Positions 1-7,592 of a stretch of 18,736 nucleotides of DNA are shown here, piece after piece. Under the pieces are notes generated by a model. It ran no database searches. It worked only from the letters and a program-made list of their open reading frames with translations, and was not told the origin of the DNA. The stretch lies in contig JAFUKV010000108.1 of assembly GCA_017467745.1 (NCBI GenBank), forward strand, positions 1 to 18,736. The letters are read 5' to 3'. Source of the DNA: Bacteroidaceae bacterium. Lineage in GTDB: Bacteria > Bacteroidota > Bacteroidia > Bacteroidales > CHK158-818. The stretch's first letter is position 1. Each line of letters begins with the position of its first letter. A program made the translations under genes and the position numbers.

Positions 1-1036
1 GACTTACGCCTAATTCTTCGTTCAGATAGTTATCAATAGTGCCGTAACGTTTCTTTATAGCATTTAACGCGCTGTTAATAAAACGCTCTTCGGTACTCAT
101 TAAAATTGTAACAGCTTCTTGAACCTCAGGAGGAGAGTTGAAAAGGTCTATCGATATGGCTTTTTTGTTCAGATACTTATTTGTTAGCAGATAATCGTCC
201 ATAATCACGTCTTCTGGGATGTCTAATACATATAGTAATAGATAGGTAGCGAATCCGACTGCATCTTTACCGTAAATATCGCTCAATACGACAGGATAAT
301 TATCTTCTACGAGCAATTGGTTGAACATTGAACGAAATACGCTGGAAGACTCGAAAACAAATGAGCGGTTTATATCTTGCATTAATAAACGGGCGTCTCC
401 TGACATCAACTCGTTATTTTGAATTTTTTTTGCGGCGATAAACATAAAAGGTTTGTTTATCGGCAGGTTGATAACGTTTTTCAATCCTGCTTGGCGTGGG
501 GGGGCAACGAAAGTGCTGGTTTCCCGAAAGTCGATAAGAGTAGCTATCTGAAATTTCCGGAAAAGTTTTTGACTTGGATTGTCAAGTGAATCTAAACTTC
601 CCGAACGGAAAACTTTTCCCCAACGAACAATTTTTCCGTTGTTGCTTTGATAGCCTCCTAAGTCGCGGAAATTTTGCACGTTTCCTAATTTAGGAGCCCG
701 AGTTCCTAATATAAGGTCTGTTTTATCGTTAAATCGCAGTAAAAAGTATCGTCTTCCTAATCCGTGTGTTGCGATAATAGTTGTACGGGCGGCGGCAATA
801 TCTACTTTACAAACCGGAAGAGATTCCGTGTCGAAATTTTCAGGTGAAGAAGAACTGTATATTTTTACAAACCCGTCTATTTGCGGATAAACTTCCCATT
901 TGATAACATAGTTATATACGTCGTCAAGTTCGCAAATCGCTTTTACATCGGTTGGCACTTCCGTGCACGACGAGAATAACAGGAAAAATAAAGGAAAAAG
1001 AGTTGTTGTGTATATTTTTCTTAGTTGGTGGTTCAT
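1..1036 (-). CDS. Lipoprotein of the bacterial tyrosine/serine phosphatase family (Y_phosphatase3-like), apparently catalytically dead; C-terminus cut by window edge
   Basis: About 345 residues are visible from the ATG at 1036; the C-terminal end runs off the left edge. A short basic and hydrophobic leader ends in LLFSSC, so C24 is a likely lipidation site and the protein probably sits in the periplasm or outer membrane. The family signature is clear: NVQNFRDLGGY, then GKIVRWGKVFRSGSL, then IDFRE. Active members carry HCxxGKDRTG with the nucleophilic Cys and phosphate-binding Arg of the CX5R loop. Here the loop reads SDIYGKDAVG: D253 (codon 278-280) replaces Cys and A259 (codon 260-262) replaces Arg. 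The reading frame is intact throughout, so this looks like a maintained pseudo-phosphatase rather than a decaying gene. A TAnnTTTG box at 1064-1071 (minus strand) could be its promoter, but no good -33 box is visible. Family assignment is firm; loss of catalysis is inferred. Confidence 0.82.
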   Translation of the reverse strand, partial: MNHQLRKIYTTTLFPLFFLLFSSCTEVPTDVKAICELDDVYNYVIKWEVYPQIDGFVKIYSSSSPENFDTESLPVCKVDIAAARTTIIATHGLGRRYFLLRFNDKTDLILGTRAPKLGNVQNFRDLGGYQSNNGKIVRWGKVFRSGSLDSLDNPSQKLFRKFQIATLIDFRETSTFVAPPRQAGLKNVINLPINKPFMFIAAKKIQNNELMSGDARLLMQDINRSFVFESSSVFRSMFNQLLVEDNYPVVLSDIYGKDAVGFATYLLLYVLDIPEDVIMDDYLLTNKYLNKKAISIDLFNSPPEVQEAVTILMSTEERFINSALNAIKKRYGTIDNYLNEELGVS

Positions 1037-1121
1037 ATCGTATTTATTTGCATATACTATATACAAAAATAGATAATAGTCTTTGCCTTTCAGGCTATCT
1101 TTTAGTAATTTAACAAAATAA

Positions 1122-2057
1122 CTATTCTGTTATAGTTTGGGTGTAATGACGTGCGAAATCTTGGGGAATGGCATTTTCGTATGTTCCGCATGCTTGGGCA
1201 GCCAGAATCATTCCGCATTCGATAATATCTTTCCATGTTTGAGAGTCTAAAACAGAAAGAGTTTCGCGGGTTACATGGTGTTTAAGCAATCCGAACAGAA
1301 TACCGGCGTTAAAACTGTCTCCGGCTCCGATAGAACTAACTACCTCAACCGGTCGGAAATCGAACGATTCTTTTGTGTTTCGGGTAAATAATTGTATCGG
1401 ATTGCAGCCTTGTGTATAGATAAAGTTCGGGCAATAGAATTCTATTTTATCTTTGTATATGCGTGAGGCATCCGACAGGTGGAACAAGTTCTCGAAATCT
1501 TCGGATGATCCTTTCACGATGTCGGCGTATTCCAGATTCTCCAACACGGAAGGCATTACTTTCATCGCTTCATGGGCGTGGGCTTTTCTGAAATTCGGAT
1601 CGTAATATATGATGGCTTTTCGTTCTTTGGCGTATTCCAACAGTTCTATCATACGGTTGCGTAACGCGGGGTTGACCGAGAAATAAGAACCGAAAATAAA
1701 TATATCGTTTTCGTTAATGCGGGGATAACGGATATCTAAACGGTTATCGGGAAAGTCGGTATAAAAAAGATAAGACGCTTCATTATTATCATCAAGAAAT
1801 GCCAATGATATTGGTGATTTTCCCCGTCCGAACAGACTTATGTTTTCGGTAGAAAGGTTGTTCTCTTCCATATACGACATAATCATTTTTCCGATGCGGT
1901 CGTCTCCTATTTCGCTGATGAAAGACGCTCGCATATTTAGGCGCCCCAAAGAAATCATCGTGTTGAAAACGGAACCTCCCGGTATCGCGTGGCTCGGTTG
2001 GTTGTTTTTGAATATAATATCCAGAATTGTTTCGCCTACACCTATAATTTGTCGCAT
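1122..2057 (-). CDS. PfkB-family carbohydrate kinase (fructokinase-like)
   Basis: A cytoplasmic sugar kinase of 311 residues, the usual length for the ribokinase/PfkB family. The N-terminal substrate-side motif GGSVFNT lies at residues 27-33. The C-terminal signature IGAGDSFNAG contains the anion hole and the catalytic base D247. Family members transfer phosphate from ATP to a sugar hydroxyl; the sugar cannot be read from the sequence, and fructose is the commonest assignment in this subgroup. It is the last gene of a tight minus-strand operon, starting 11 nt after the stop of the SIS-domain isomerase gene. The operon suggests sugar-phosphate metabolism, possibly linked to Kdo or another surface sugar, but that link is inference from position only. 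Confidence 0.88.
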   Translation of the reverse strand: MRQIIGVGETILDIIFKNNQPSHAIPGGSVFNTMISLGRLNMRASFISEIGDDRIGKMIMSYMEENNLSTENISLFGRGKSPISLAFLDDNNEASYLFYTDFPDNRLDIRYPRINENDIFIFGSYFSVNPALRNRMIELLEYAKERKAIIYYDPNFRKAHAHEAMKVMPSVLENLEYADIVKGSSEDFENLFHLSDASRIYKDKIEFYCPNFIYTQGCNPIQLFTRNTKESFDFRPVEVVSSIGAGDSFNAGILFGLLKHHVTRETLSVLDSQTWKDIIECGMILAAQACGTYENAIPQDFARHYTQTITE

Positions 2058-2068
2058 GGTTGTATTTA

Positions 2069-2683
2069 TTATTTAGATTGATCTTTGCTTTGTTCGCGTG
2101 ATTTTTCTCCTAAATATCCTCCGTGATGTCGTAACGCATATTGTTTACTGTCGAAGTTTATTGCTCGCATTGTACTTACTACCAAAACATCGCCTATTAC
2201 GGTCATAATAGTGGTGGATGTAGTGGGGGTCAACCCCAATAGGCAAACTTCTTTGGGCGCTCCGGTAAATAAAAAAACATCGGCGGCTTGTGCCAATTCA
2301 CTTTCGGCATTTCCCGATATGACGATAAACTTAATTCCCGGCCGGAGATTTTTTGCTAAATGTACAAGTTCTACTATTTCTCGGGTTTTTCCGGAGTTAG
2401 AAATTAATAACATTAAATCGTTTTCTTGAAGTACGCCCAAATCGCCGTGTTGCGCTTCGCTGGGATGTAAAAATACGGCGGGCGTGCCTGTCGAGCAAAA
2501 AGTGGTGGCAATGTTCATGGCTATTTGTCCGGCTTTTCCCATGCCGCTGGTAACCAATTTGCCTTTTTTATGGTGTATCTGTTCTACTATCAGATTGACA
2601 GCCTTTTCGTAATTATCAGTTACGGGTAAGTTTAAAATAGCTTCTGCTTCTTTTTGTAGAATAGATAAAATCGTTTTTTTCAT
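2069..2683 (-). CDS. kdsD: Single-domain SIS sugar isomerase, probable D-arabinose-5-phosphate isomerase (KdsD/KpsF-like without CBS domains)
   Basis: A 204-residue SIS-domain protein. KdsD converts ribulose-5-phosphate to arabinose-5-phosphate, the first step toward Kdo for lipopolysaccharide. Motifs fit this family: SGMGKAG with K50, HPSEAQHGDLG, SNSGKTREIVE with E102, KEV with E145, and the C-terminal HHGGYLG with H186/H187. These match in order and spacing the four catalytic residues described for Escherichia coli KdsD. The E. coli enzyme is about 320 residues with two C-terminal CBS domains; here the protein ends soon after the SIS domain with a short charged tail. Single-domain forms are known in Bacteroides, so this is probably the normal local form and not a truncation. 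It starts 1 nt after the LOG gene ends and is followed after 11 nt by the sugar kinase, indicating one transcript. Confidence 0.8.
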   Translation of the reverse strand: MKKTILSILQKEAEAILNLPVTDNYEKAVNLIVEQIHHKKGKLVTSGMGKAGQIAMNIATTFCSTGTPAVFLHPSEAQHGDLGVLQENDLMLLISNSGKTREIVELVHLAKNLRPGIKFIVISGNAESELAQAADVFLFTGAPKEVCLLGLTPTTSTTIMTVIGDVLVVSTMRAINFDSKQYALRHHGGYLGEKSREQSKDQSK

Positions 2684-2684
2684 T

Positions 2685-3272
2685 TTACTTTTTATTGTGT
2701 AATTTCTCGTTTAAATTTTCTGTAAGTATTTTGATGCAATCGTCCCATTCGGTTACATTGATATAGTACTCCCTGTATTTTTCGGATGCGTATCCGGTAG
2801 CATAAAATTGCTCGAACAAGTTAAGTATCGGGTTGAAAAAACCGTCAAGATTAAGCAATATCAACGGTTTTTTATGCTCTTGCAAATGTGCCGCCGCCAA
2901 AACAGATAATGTTTCGTCAAGAGTGCCTATGCCACCCGGTAAAACAACGAATATGTCGGCTAATTCCATCATGGTTTGTTTGCGTTGGCTTAGAGACGTT
3001 GTACGGATTAAGATATCTGGCAAAGAACTCGCTATACCGCCGGCCTCTAATGCAGATGTAATTACTCCGGTAATTTGGCCACCGTAATGCTTTACGTTAT
3101 AGGCGGTTTCGTACATCAAGCCACAGTCTACTCCTCCGTAGATAAGGGAAGATCGGTGTGTCCCTATCCATCTGCCTAACTGTTGTGCTACGGTTATACA
3201 GGGAAGAGGAGCCGATTGCGAAGAAGTACAAAATAAGCCTACATTCAACATATAATGAAACATGTATGACAA
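2685..3272 (-). CDS. LOG-family protein (lysine decarboxylase-like fold; cytokinin riboside 5'-monophosphate phosphoribohydrolase family)
   Basis: 195 residues of a Rossmann-like protein. The family signature PGGxGTxxE is present as PGGIGTLDE at residues 112-120, preceded by the conserved RK pair (97-98). LOG proteins hydrolyse nucleoside 5'-monophosphates to free base and ribose-5-phosphate; many bacterial members were annotated as lysine decarboxylases by mistake. The usual glycine-rich YGGGxxGLMG loop is changed here to YGGVDCGLMY (residues 45-54). The upstream ATG at 3272 is used, but family members normally begin just before a NVGLFCTSS-type strand, so the in-frame ATG at 3251 (residue 8) is equally plausible. 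First gene of the operon with the isomerase and kinase; its probable promoter is at 3308-3339. Confidence 0.85.
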   Translation of the reverse strand: MSYMFHYMLNVGLFCTSSQSAPLPCITVAQQLGRWIGTHRSSLIYGGVDCGLMYETAYNVKHYGGQITGVITSALEAGGIASSLPDILIRTTSLSQRKQTMMELADIFVVLPGGIGTLDETLSVLAAAHLQEHKKPLILLNLDGFFNPILNLFEQFYATGYASEKYREYYINVTEWDDCIKILTENLNEKLHNKK

Positions 3273-3295
3273 TATTCTTGCAAATATCTGTTTTT

Positions 3296-3330
3296 TTTGT
3301 CAATGCTCAAAGGTATTATTCCTAATTTTG
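3296..3330 (+). promoter_or_regulatory. Probable promoter of the M16 peptidase / mnmA transcript
   Basis: TAATTTTG (3323-3330) matches TAnnTTTG exactly and sits 24 nt before the ATG at 3355. TTTG (3296-3299) could serve as the -33 box, but its 23-nt spacer is longer than the usual 19-21. Confidence 0.5.
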
Positions 3331-3339
3331 CGCTTAAAA
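3308..3339 (-). promoter_or_regulatory. Probable promoter of the LOG/isomerase/kinase operon
   Basis: On the minus strand TACCTTTG (3308-3315) is an exact match to the Bacteroidetes -7 box TAnnTTTG. A TTTT element (3336-3339) lies 20 nt upstream, close to the -33 TTTG consensus. The first gene starts 35 nt further on. It overlaps the opposing M16 promoter. Confidence 0.55.
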
Positions 3340-3354
3340 TAAGAAAGTGATTCT

Positions 3355-4578
3355 ATGTACTATCAAACACATACGTTGCCGAATGGCTTGCGCATGATTC
3401 ATTTGCCTATGGCGGGGACGGTTTCATATTGCGGATTTACGATTAATGCGGGTACGCGCGATGAATTATCCCGTGAATTCGGAATGGCGCATTTTGTTGA
3501 GCATATGCTTTTTAAAGGCACGCTACGGCGTAAAGCGTGGCATATATTGAACCGGATGGAGAGTGTAGGCGGGGAGTTGAATGCGTTTACGACCAAAGAA
3601 GAAACGGTAGTTTACTCTATTTTTTTGAATACTCATTTCGAACGGGCGATGGAATTGCTTGGCGATTTGGCGTTTAATTCACAATTCCCCGAAATGGAGA
3701 TGGAAAAAGAGAGAGAGGTGATTTTAGATGAGATTAATTCTTATAAAGATAATCCGGCGGAATTGATTTATGATGAATTTGAGAATCTTTTGTTTGATGG
3801 GCACGAAATAGGGCATCTTACTTTGGGAACGACCGAAACGTTACAACGGTTTACCCCCGATGACGGGCGGTCTTTTATGAATAGGCTTTATACCCCGTCA
3901 AATATGGTCTTTTTCTCTACCGGATCTGTTGATTTTTCAAAAATTATACGTTGGGGCGAAAAATATTTGGGTGATATTATAATATCTGATTCGGCAATAT
4001 CTACCCGTAAATCGCCTAACAATTATCGCCCGATACGGAAAATTGAAAATATGGATACTTTTCAGGCGCATGTTATTATCGGCAATAGAGCATATAATTT
4101 GTACGACAAAAAAAAGTATGCGCTGGTTTTGCTTAATAATATTTTGGGCGGTCCGTGTATGAATAGCAAATTGAATCTGGCTTTGCGTGAGCGTCACGGA
4201 TATGTCTATACGGTAGAATCTACGTTCACGCCTTATAGCGATACGGGAGTATTTTATATATATTTCGGTACAGGTCCGAAAAAAGTGGATAAATGTGTGT
4301 CGTTAATACATAAAGTCTTGACCGATATACGTAATAATGCACTTTCAGCGGTACAGCTTTCCGCTGCAAAAAAACAATTGATAGGGCAAATTTGCGTGGA
4401 TACGGATAATCATGAAAATGTTGCGTTAGGATTAGGAAAGTCGTTTTTACGGTTCGATAAGTACGATTCCATTCAAGAGGTTTGCCAAAGAGTAGAGGAG
4501 ATAACGGTTTCCGATGTTTTAACGGCGGCAAATGAAATTTTAGATGATTCGTCTCTTTCAAGCCTTATTTTCAATTAA
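3355..4578 (+). CDS. M16-family zinc metallopeptidase (processing-protease type)
   Basis: 407 residues, the single-unit (about 45 kDa) form of the pitrilysin/insulinase family. The inverted zinc motif HxxEH is HFVEH at residues 46-50, with H46 and H50 as ligands and E49 as the catalytic base. The third ligand is E126 in EVILDE, 76 residues after H50, the spacing expected in M16. The C-terminal half carries LRERHGYVYTVES, the conserved Arg/Tyr substrate-binding segment. All key residues are therefore present in one chain, so it should be active without a separate partner. No signal peptide is visible, so it is probably cytoplasmic. Its substrate is unknown. mnmA follows after only 8 nt, implying co-transcription. 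Confidence 0.92.
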   Translation: MYYQTHTLPNGLRMIHLPMAGTVSYCGFTINAGTRDELSREFGMAHFVEHMLFKGTLRRKAWHILNRMESVGGELNAFTTKEETVVYSIFLNTHFERAMELLGDLAFNSQFPEMEMEKEREVILDEINSYKDNPAELIYDEFENLLFDGHEIGHLTLGTTETLQRFTPDDGRSFMNRLYTPSNMVFFSTGSVDFSKIIRWGEKYLGDIIISDSAISTRKSPNNYRPIRKIENMDTFQAHVIIGNRAYNLYDKKKYALVLLNNILGGPCMNSKLNLALRERHGYVYTVESTFTPYSDTGVFYIYFGTGPKKVDKCVSLIHKVLTDIRNNALSAVQLSAAKKQLIGQICVDTDNHENVALGLGKSFLRFDKYDSIQEVCQRVEEITVSDVLTAANEILDDSSLSSLIFN

Positions 4579-4586
4579 CCCGAATT

Positions 4587-5648
4587 TTGTTTGACGTGGA
4601 AAAGAAGCGGGTGTTGCTCGGAATGAGTGGAGGTACGGATAGCTCTATGGCGGCATGGATATTGCAACAGCAAGGTTATGAGGTTGTAGGCGTAACATTT
4701 CGCTTTTTTGAAAGAGACGGAAATACGGGTTATATAGAAGAAGCCGCCTGTTTATGCGCGCAACTTGGTATTGAGCATCTTGTTTATGACGCTCGTGAAG
4801 AGTTTCAACAAAAAGTTGTTCGCTATTTTATTTCTGAATATATGTGTGGACGTACACCTGTCCCGTGCGTTGTATGTAATAATGTGTTGAAATGGCCTTT
4901 GATGCGTAAAATTGCCGATGAAAAGGGCATTTTTTTTATCGCTTCCGGACATTATGCACGTACCGAAACGGTTGGGGAAAAGGTATATGTGAGATCCGGC
5001 GTGGATGCCGATAAAGATCAGTCTTTTTTTCTATGGGGTGTTTCTCCTGAGATTCTCTCTCGGGTAGTGTTTCCCTTAGGAGATTATACTAAAACACATG
5101 TAAGGGAAATGGCTCGTAATTTAGGCTATTATAAAATAGCTGAGAAAAAAGATAGTATGGGAGTTTGTTTTTGTCCGGGAGATTACCGCCGTTTTTTGAA
5201 AGAGAAGGTTGAGCCGGATTTGATAAAAACGGGATTTTATAGGGATATAAAAGGCAAGATTTTAGGCAAGCACGAAGGTTTTCCGTTTTATACGGTCGGG
5301 CAGCGTCGAGGACTGGGTATTCGTTATCAATATCCGGTTTTTGTGCAAGAGATTATTCCAAGTACCAATACGGTTATTATTGCACGTTCAGAAAATATGT
5401 ATAAAAAATCGCTGTCACTCGTTTCGGGTGTATTTATTGAAATGTCCGATTTCATCGGGAAAAAGGTGATTTGTCGAATTCGTTATCGTAAACAACAAGT
5501 GTTGTGTTCGGTAGAGATGCTTTCTGACAATCGGGCGATTGTCCGTTTTGATGAACCCGTGCATTCTGTCGCTCCCGGCCAAACTGCTGTTTTTTATGAT
5601 GGAGATAGGGTGTTAGGGGGTGGTATTATAGATATGGCTTACGATTAA
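4587..5648 (+). CDS. mnmA: tRNA-specific 2-thiouridylase, MnmA family
   Basis: About 353 residues. MnmA activates U34 of Lys, Glu and Gln tRNAs with ATP and installs sulfur at C2. The PP-loop is GMSGGTDSS (about residues 12-20; Thr replaces the more usual Val). The two catalytic cysteines are C97 in PCVVCN and C194 in GVCFC, matching C102 and C199 of Escherichia coli MnmA. GHYAR and the DKDQSFFLW segment are also typical, as is the C-terminal beta-barrel beginning near YTVGQRRGLGIR. The start is not ATG: TTG at 4587 or GTG at 4596 are the only sensible choices, and GTG places the reading close to the usual family N-terminus. Extra cysteines (C94, C196) lie beside both catalytic ones. Bacteroides genomes carry several mnmA paralogues, and this is one of them; which one I cannot say. 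Confidence 0.9.
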   Translation: MFDVEKKRVLLGMSGGTDSSMAAWILQQQGYEVVGVTFRFFERDGNTGYIEEAACLCAQLGIEHLVYDAREEFQQKVVRYFISEYMCGRTPVPCVVCNNVLKWPLMRKIADEKGIFFIASGHYARTETVGEKVYVRSGVDADKDQSFFLWGVSPEILSRVVFPLGDYTKTHVREMARNLGYYKIAEKKDSMGVCFCPGDYRRFLKEKVEPDLIKTGFYRDIKGKILGKHEGFPFYTVGQRRGLGIRYQYPVFVQEIIPSTNTVIIARSENMYKKSLSLVSGVFIEMSDFIGKKVICRIRYRKQQVLCSVEMLSDNRAIVRFDEPVHSVAPGQTAVFYDGDRVLGGGIIDMAYD

Positions 5649-5664
5649 CGATATGCCTATGATG

Positions 5665-5695
5665 GTTGATGAAATCTAAATAGTTACTATATTTG
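5665..5695 (+). promoter_or_regulatory. Probable promoter of the methyltransferase-like gene
   Basis: GTTG (5665-5668), a 19-nt spacer and TATATTTG (5688-5695) match the Bacteroidetes -33/-7 arrangement well. The GTG start at 5717 is 21 nt beyond the -7 box. Confidence 0.55.
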
Positions 5696-5716
5696 TATCG
5701 CTGAAAATAGAAGAAC

Positions 5717-6445
5717 GTGGAAACAAGGAGGATATTAAAAAAATATTGTATCAAGAGTTTTCGTAAATTGCGTTATCGTAAAGGTTTCGGTGTACATTCT
5801 CCTTTTGCGTACGATTTGATAACTTCCGTCATTGAAGAGCGGTATAGATATTACAGTTATAATGCTATAGAAGTTTATCTGAAAAAAACGTTATACCCTA
5901 AATTAGATAACGAAAAATTATCGTTACGAAAAAAAATAGAACGTAAAAAATCAACGCTGTTGTTTCGTCTCGTCAACCGTTTTCATCCGAAAGTAATTTT
6001 AGAAATAGGTTCTTCGTGGGGAATTTCTTCGTTGTACATGAACGCTCCGCATTCAGATGTTTTGCAGGTTTGTATGGAACAGAATGCGGTAGTTGCCGAA
6101 TTAATGGAGCAGGTGCTTAGTCAATCAAATATTCGGATTGTGCGGGCAAAATTCGATAGTTTGCCCGAGAAAGAGATAAATGAACTGAATTCCGTCGAAT
6201 TTGTTTTGATTCATGCGTCTTCCGATGAAATGTCGGTTGAGAAGGTTCTTAGGCAAGTAGCTCCGGTTTTGTCTACTGAGGCGATAGTTGTTATAGATGG
6301 TATACGTAAAAATAATGTTCGTCAACAAGAGTGGAAAAGAATATCCGTTTTTCCCGGAGTAACAGTGTCAATGGACTTATACGATATGGGATTGCTGTTT
6401 TTTTTCCCGAAATTGAATAAACAGCATTATATAGTTTCATTTTGA
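5717..6445 (+). CDS. Class I SAM-dependent methyltransferase-like protein
   Basis: 242 residues, no signal peptide, probably cytoplasmic. The N-terminus is very basic and contains FRKLRYRKGFGVHSPFAYDL, a conserved opening in Bacteroidetes proteins of this kind. Residues 93-102 (VILEIGSSWG) form the SAM-binding glycine loop of a Rossmann-type methyltransferase, and E121 is placed to bind the SAM ribose. VVIDGIRKN near residue 190 resembles the beta-strand 5 metal-site region of O-methyltransferases, with D in the right place. The substrate is unknown. The gene begins with GTG and has its own likely promoter. The cobalamin adenosyltransferase gene follows after 13 nt, so the two may be co-transcribed. 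A non-catalytic role cannot be excluded. Confidence 0.7.
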   Translation: METRRILKKYCIKSFRKLRYRKGFGVHSPFAYDLITSVIEERYRYYSYNAIEVYLKKTLYPKLDNEKLSLRKKIERKKSTLLFRLVNRFHPKVILEIGSSWGISSLYMNAPHSDVLQVCMEQNAVVAELMEQVLSQSNIRIVRAKFDSLPEKEINELNSVEFVLIHASSDEMSVEKVLRQVAPVLSTEAIVVIDGIRKNNVRQQEWKRISVFPGVTVSMDLYDMGLLFFFPKLNKQHYIVSF

Positions 6446-6458
6446 TAATTTACAGAAT

Positions 6459-7022
6459 ATGGCAAAAGGGAAAATCTACACGGCTACAGGCGATGCGGGA
6501 ACAACCTCTTTGGTTGGAGGAAAAAGAGTTTTGAAAACGGATAACCGCTTAGAAGCGTATGGTACTGTGGACGAATTGAATGCGTATATCGGATGGCTGA
6601 TGGAAGTTACCGCCTTGCAAGAGGAGCAAAAAATATTGAGATTTGTTCAAAATAAACTTTTTGCGATTGGATCGAATCTGGCAACGGATACTTCGGTAAT
6701 ACAATTAAAGGCAGCGAGTATTGTTACCGATGAGGATGTTGAAAAACTTGAAAAAAGCATTGACCGGCTTTCGGAATTGATGCCTCCTTTTCGGGGATTT
6801 GTTTTGCCCGGAGGCTCATTGTCGGCAGCGGCAGCACATATCTGTCGTACCGTTTGCCGGCGAGCAGAAAGACGCATCTATGCTTTAACTTCTGTTCAGG
6901 AAATAGACGAGAACTTGCGTCGCTTTGTGAACCGCCTATCTGATTATTTGTTTGTATTGGCAAGAGCGGAGGTAATAACCGCAGGAAAAGAAGAAATAAT
7001 TTGGGATAAAGATTGCAAATGA
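6459..7022 (+). CDS. PduO-type ATP:cob(I)alamin adenosyltransferase
   Basis: 187 residues. The enzyme transfers the adenosyl group of ATP to cob(I)alamin to make coenzyme B12, needed for example by methylmalonyl-CoA mutase in propionate-producing Bacteroidales. The N-terminal ATP-binding signature is nearly canonical: YTATGDAGTTSLVGGKR (residues 7-23), then R30 and AYGTVDELNAYIG (33-45). The second motif, CRRAERR, lies near residue 140, and the C-terminal FVNRLSDYLFVLAR segment is also typical. Length matches the single-domain PduO family. It starts 13 nt after the methyltransferase-like gene and precedes the DUF2795 gene. Confidence 0.93.
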   Translation: MAKGKIYTATGDAGTTSLVGGKRVLKTDNRLEAYGTVDELNAYIGWLMEVTALQEEQKILRFVQNKLFAIGSNLATDTSVIQLKAASIVTDEDVEKLEKSIDRLSELMPPFRGFVLPGGSLSAAAAHICRTVCRRAERRIYALTSVQEIDENLRRFVNRLSDYLFVLARAEVITAGKEEIIWDKDCK

Positions 7023-7042
7023 AAATATTTCCTCTATTTTTG
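7012..7042 (+). promoter_or_regulatory. Probable promoter of the DUF2795 gene
   Basis: ATTG (7012-7015), a 19-nt spacer and TATTTTTG (7035-7042) fit the Bacteroidetes consensus. The gene starts at 7086, leaving a leader of about 35 nt. The -33 box lies inside the end of the adenosyltransferase gene. Confidence 0.5.
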
Positions 7043-7085
7043 CGGAAAAATTGAAAATAATCACGAATTAAAATCATAATTTGCT

Positions 7086-7307
7086 ATGTATTGGACTTTA
7101 GAGTTAGCATCGAAATTGGAAGATGCGCCGTGGCCTGCAACCAAAGATGAATTGATCGATTATGCTATGCGTTCGGGTGCTCCTCTCGAAGTTATTGAAA
7201 ATCTGCAAGAGATGGAAGATGAGGGAGAGATATACGAATGTATCGAAGATATTTGGCCTGATTACCCCAGTAAAGAAGATTTCTTCTTCAACGAGGAGGA
7301 ATATTAA
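7086..7307 (+). CDS. Small acidic DUF2795-family protein
   Basis: 73 residues, strongly acidic, without signal peptide or membrane segment. The order of motifs MYWTLELASKLEDAPWPAT, LIDYA and a C-terminal run rich in Asp, Glu and Pro (WPDYPSKEDFFFNEEEY) is that of the DUF2795 proteins common in Bacteroidetes. Their function is unknown; the fold is thought to be a small helical domain. The gene is separated from the adenosyltransferase gene by 63 nt, has a plausible promoter of its own and is followed by a strong terminator, so it can be expressed as a single-gene transcript. High translation would fit its size and acidic composition, but that is a guess. Confidence 0.82.
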   Translation: MYWTLELASKLEDAPWPATKDELIDYAMRSGAPLEVIENLQEMEDEGEIYECIEDIWPDYPSKEDFFFNEEEY

Positions 7308-7340
7308 CAGCCTTTGAATAGGATAAATAATTAAATATCA

Positions 7341-7383
7341 GCGCGACAGGCAATGAAAATTTGTTTGTCGCGTTGGTGTTTTA
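7341..7383 (+). terminator. Rho-independent terminator after the DUF2795 gene
   Basis: CGCGACA (7342-7348) pairs with TGTCGCG (7366-7372). Two G-T pairs and CAA/TTG continue the stem inward to about 12 bp around a TGAAAAT loop. The T-rich tail TTGGTGTTTTAT follows. It marks the left edge of the accessory island. Confidence 0.75.
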
Positions 7384-7514
7384 TAGACATAGCAAGATAT
7401 AATGATTATATTAGTACCCTTTTGAATTAAGTCAATAATGTTGACCAAAAGGAATATGGATCATGGAAAAGATTCGAAATGGTTGGACATTTGGCGTTTT
7501 GTTTATTGTTTTAT

Positions 7515-7545
7515 TTTGGCAAGTGAGCCGTTATCATTATTTTTG
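7515..7545 (+). promoter_or_regulatory. Probable promoter of the restriction-modification operon
   Basis: TTTG (7515-7518), a 19-nt spacer and TATTTTTG (7538-7545) match both Bacteroidetes boxes exactly. The first methylase starts at 7593, giving a leader of about 40 nt. No clear copy of the C-box-like sites seen at 11005-11060 lies next to it. Confidence 0.62.
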
Positions 7546-7592
7546 CATAATTGCGTGAAGAATTGCCATAGCATAGTAATATATGGGATTAT

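Noticed and set aside
1084..1094. Possible hairpin GCCT-TTC-AGGC between the sugar kinase and the pseudo-phosphatase genes
   Set aside because: Only a 4-bp stem and no adjacent T tract on the minus strand; too weak to call a terminator.
2069..2683. Truncated KdsD (loss of CBS domains) as a broken gene
   Set aside because: All catalytic residues are present and single-domain versions are known in Bacteroides, so this is a normal variant.
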